Origin: Carnegiea gigantea
Lineage: Eukaryota; Streptophyta; Magnoliopsida; Caryophyllales; Cactaceae
Reading direction: 5' to 3'
DNA length: 64,000 nt
Assembly: GCA_029747015.1 (NCBI GenBank)
Contig: JAKOGI010000145.1
Location: forward strand, 218,501-282,500
Both the position numbers and the translations under genes were made by a program. The number at the start of each line of letters is the position of its first letter. Position 1 is the stretch's first letter. This document shows positions 61,473 to 64,000 of this stretch, in pieces. A model generated the notes under the pieces. The model worked only from the letters and a program-made list of their open reading frames with translations, searched no databases and was not told the origin of the DNA.

Positions 61473-62725
61473 AGGGCTCAAGTGTGAAGTGTGAACTCTC
61501 CTTTAGGTGTGCACTCCCACTTTGAAATGAACTTTTAATCTCAACCATTTAATATTAGATAGGCGGCTGAGATTAAAAGAACTTTTTTTTTTTAACGCTG
61601 AAGGGGAAGGGGGCGACCTTAGCCCTTCACATTCTCAATTCTCTCTCACTAATTTCTCTCTCCTGAAATCATGTTGTTCTTGCTCTTATCTCCTCCCCTC
61701 TCTCAGTAAATAACATCCCCTCTCATCTCCTCCATCCTCTACTTCGTGTCTCCGGAAACCACCACAGCGCCAGCCACATCCACCTTGACCCACCGAAGAC
61801 TGCAAGCGCCACCTCTGTCCACCTCCTTTCGTCCTCTCGTCCGCCCAGAATCATCTTTAAGTCACTGCTCGGAATTCCATTTTGCCCAGTGCATTGCCGC
61901 AAACATCTCGCCGGAAACATCCTAGCCACCCAGGGTAGGAAGGCCACACTCTCGCTCATCAGAGACGTACTAGTTGAAAATTGCAAGTGAGGGTTTTGAT
62001 TTATTTGCAAGATGAAACCTAGGGTTTTAGTTTGGTTTATTTTACTGGAAATTGTAAAGTATGGCTTATTTTTAGTTTATATTTTGATTTCAATGGAGAT
62101 TCAATAATCTCCTCGCCATTCTTCTGAATTTGTTCATCTCTTCTCGCTCGCTAAACTGCCAGAAGCCACTTGGCGGAGATTCAGTACACTCTTTCCCTCT
62201 CCTCTTTGTCTCTTTATCTCACACTACCTATCTCACTTTCTAACCCAATTTTGCTAGAGGGTATTAAAGTTAGGAAATTGCTTGTGTTTTAATTATCCAA
62301 AAACTTGGTAGATTTATCTGGTATAGCCATTGACACATGTATTGGAGCATTGAATTGTGGAAGCTGAATTTGGCAATTCAATTAGGAAATTCAATTGATT
62401 TGAGCTTATCATTGTTTTTGCCGTACTCGGAAGTTACTTTCAGCATGGTGATTGAGCAATCTATTTACATCATGATGGATGTGGCCAGTAGAGGTGCAAG
62501 GGAGGTTGTCATACTTGTTTTTGGATTTTAGCATGGTGATTTGGTGTGCCAATTCCTGATTGTCAGCTTTAGGGTCTTGTGGATTTGGCAATCTTGAACT
62601 AGATATCCACCGTAGATCGCACTAGGTTGGTGCACTCTGCCTCATTAGTGAGATGTTTCACCTCTTTTTTTGTTTTTTTACGGTTAGATTGCCAGTGTTG
62701 CTTGAGAAACTCAACTTCTCTTTAA
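61473..62725. other. Unassigned sequence, possible gene-derived 5' region
   Basis: Pyrimidine-rich stretches (61640-61740) and a GC-richer segment (61730-61960) resemble a plant gene leader, but no domain or good splice-defined frame was found on either strand. The 61723-62010 minus frame is not supported. Confidence 0.3.
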
Positions 62726-62796
62726 GCCTATTAGCTCAATGGTAGAGCGAAATGTGATAGTGCATGGAGATGTGGGTTCGAATCCCCTACATAGGC
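62726..62796 (+). ncRNA. tRNA-like sequence with Pol III A and B boxes (pseudo-tRNA or SINE head)
   Basis: A 71-base segment has matching ends (GCCTAT / ATAGGC), a perfect D-arm (GCTC-AATGGTA-GAGC), an A-box-like TAGCTCAATGG and a perfect B box GGTTCGAATCC. The anticodon stem (AAATG / GCATG) does not pair and the T stem is imperfect, so it is unlikely to be a working tRNA. A tRNA-derived SINE head or decayed tRNA fits better. Confidence 0.55.
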
Positions 62797-62869
62797 TTGT
62801 TATAAGTATATTAATTGGATGTATGAAAGCTATTCAATTATAAAACTTTGAAAGTTCTAACTTTAGCAA

Positions 62870-62925
62870 GCAAGTTCGAATCCCACTTTGAAAGTTCTAT
62901 CTATTAGCTTAGTGGTATTCTTTTA
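62870..62925 (+). repeat. Second, rearranged set of Pol III boxes
   Basis: GTTCGAATCCCAC (B-box-like) is followed by CTATTAGCTTAGTGGTAT (A-box-like), the reverse of the normal order. This suggests the boundary of two tandem tRNA-like units with the second one truncated. Confidence 0.4.
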
Positions 62926-63298
62926 CAAGTTCAGAGGGAAAAGTGTTGATGTTAATAGTATAATTCCAATCCACTACAATTTAACATTGGCAATCTGAAT
63001 AAAAACAATTTGATTTCACTACAACTCAAGTACTCCAATTCATTATATAACAAATTACTGAAATACAAACACAATATTAAGAAAGCATTATCCAACTGCA
63101 ATTCACTACAATGTAACATAGTTTAAGTAAAAACTAAACAACATGAAACTATTACCTAGAGCTGAGATTATGCAACTTTGATAGCTCCTCCTCAACCAAA
63201 CTCACTAATCTGAAATAAATATTTACTCCAACTAGTATTTGAGGGGAAAAAATAACATTTAGTGTATATAGAAAAAGAAGCTATGATTTTTACCTTAC
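62926..63298. other. AT-rich spacer downstream of the FRS-like pseudogene
   Basis: No feature recognised. Confidence 0.35.
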
Positions 63299-64000
63299 AT
63301 TAAGAAGAAAGTTTTGAAGGACAATTGTGACTATCATGGTAGCTTTGTTGTCCATAAACTTTACAAAGTCTTCGTCTTTTTTGTTGTTACTCCATTGATT
63401 TCTTTTTTCCTCCTTTAAGGCACTGACCACTTCCTTTAGCATGATAATGTTTTGGAGGAAAAATATCAATTCGCTCAGGAGCACTTGATCCAGTAAATGA
63501 TTCCAACTCACTTATTTTGCTTTCACTTAGACCACATCCAACTCCTTCAATTGTTTTAGAACTTTTTGAATTCTTTTCCCAACAAGAGTGAGTTTATTCG
63601 GATCTCTTCCGCAATTAGCATACAATCCAAAAACTCCAACCAATTATTTGAAATCAGCTTGTCCTCGTACATCATTTGTGAGCACCTTTCTAAAAGAATA
63701 TCATTCACATCAAAGATCGGCTTACTTGATGGCATTTTGGTCCATCTATTTAAAATGTAATAGCTTGATAATTCACGCAAACCCTTTCTCTTCAAAACAC
63801 ACAATATATTGCGGCATGGGATACCTTCACATTCAAACATCTTACATGAGCAATGTGCTACATGATTAGATGCATTATACACAACTTGCCTTTTGACACC
63901 CCTATTTTGGCTATTATCCACAATTACTTATCACATGCCCCTCTTTTATTACTTTCTTCTGATCAACTTCACAATCCATGTAAGCAATCCAAAACTCATC
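63299..64000 (-). pseudogene. FAR1-related (FRS / MULE-like) C-terminal fragment
   Basis: Minus strand, running in from the right edge. FRS proteins are transcription factors descended from Mutator-like transposases. Visible: a SWIM-type zinc region HCSCKMFECEGIPCRNI with YYILNRWTKMPSSKP (about 63700-63870). The last metal ligand, normally His in C-x-C...C-x-H, is Asn here. A one-base shift upstream near 63925 separates it from EFWIAYMDCEVDQKKVIKEG. A second shift near 63575 leads to the tail ESKISELESFTGSSAPERID, an in-frame TAA near 63385 and a final CKVYGQQSYHDSHNCPSK ending at TAA near 63299. Two shifts, one nonsense codon and a lost ligand indicate a pseudogene or transposase relic. Confidence 0.75.

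Noticed and set aside
62726..62796. Functional tRNA gene
   Set aside because: The anticodon stem does not pair and the T stem is imperfect, although ends, D-arm and B box look right.

Overview
The window is nuclear DNA of a flowering plant, probably a eudicot. It is AT-rich, carries spliceosomal introns, has very long TA/TAA/CA microsatellites, and consists almost entirely of plant transposable elements in nested layers. The families identified by eye are RICESLEEPER-type hAT, Helitron, Ty1/copia, Ty3/gypsy of two kinds, En/Spm-type CACTA and hAT-like MITEs, plus an Au-like SINE fragment. No prokaryotic features are present. Only the two edges look like host genes: a first exon at 594-1030 (minus) running off the left side, and a broken FAR1-related (FRS/MULE-like) tail at 63299-64000 (minus) entering from the right.

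Layout. 1-1260: first exon and promoter of an unrecognised gene. 1264-2065: two MITE-like elements. About 2573-6904: a hAT element whose multi-exon transposase can be traced exon by exon and carries one frameshift. 7462-14750: two near-identical non-autonomous Helitrons in an exact head-to-tail tandem on the minus strand, between one host A and one host T. 15778-20031: a third Helitron on the plus strand with an internal 2.1-kb tandem duplication, followed 60 bp later by another Helitron-like 3' end. 20629-33168: a decayed copia element with 246-bp LTRs and target duplication CTTAT. It is split in its pol gene by a second, minus-strand copia (24821-32247; LTRs of about 375 bp, target duplication AGAAC). 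The leader of that inner element carries an array of short inverted repeats whose stems co-vary around a constant loop.

33174-39876: mostly unassigned, with a possible non-autonomous DNA element and a SINE fragment. 39877-53180: a CACTA element (minus strand) with a dead Tnp2-type transposase, split by a gag-protease-only gypsy element (45111-52277) of the Athila/Tat type. That element's right LTR lacks its last 146 bp; in their place is a 147-bp copy of the CACTA sequence from the left flank. 53519 to about 61425: a second gypsy element (minus strand, 2.5-kb LTRs), keeping only gag and an extra acidic reading frame upstream of gag, lodged in a microsatellite. 61430-63298: unassigned sequence with tRNA-like Pol III boxes.

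No intact transposition system is visible. Every transposase or polyprotein is broken by stops, frameshifts or lost catalytic residues, and the Helitrons and the gypsy elements lack their enzymatic genes, so any mobility would depend on enzymes encoded elsewhere. Nesting and visible LTR divergence agree on order: the inner copia is younger than the outer copia, and both gypsy insertions post-date the CACTA element. The most notable unexplained structures are the co-varying hairpin array, the Helitron tandem and the LTR/flank replacement at the CACTA-gypsy junction.
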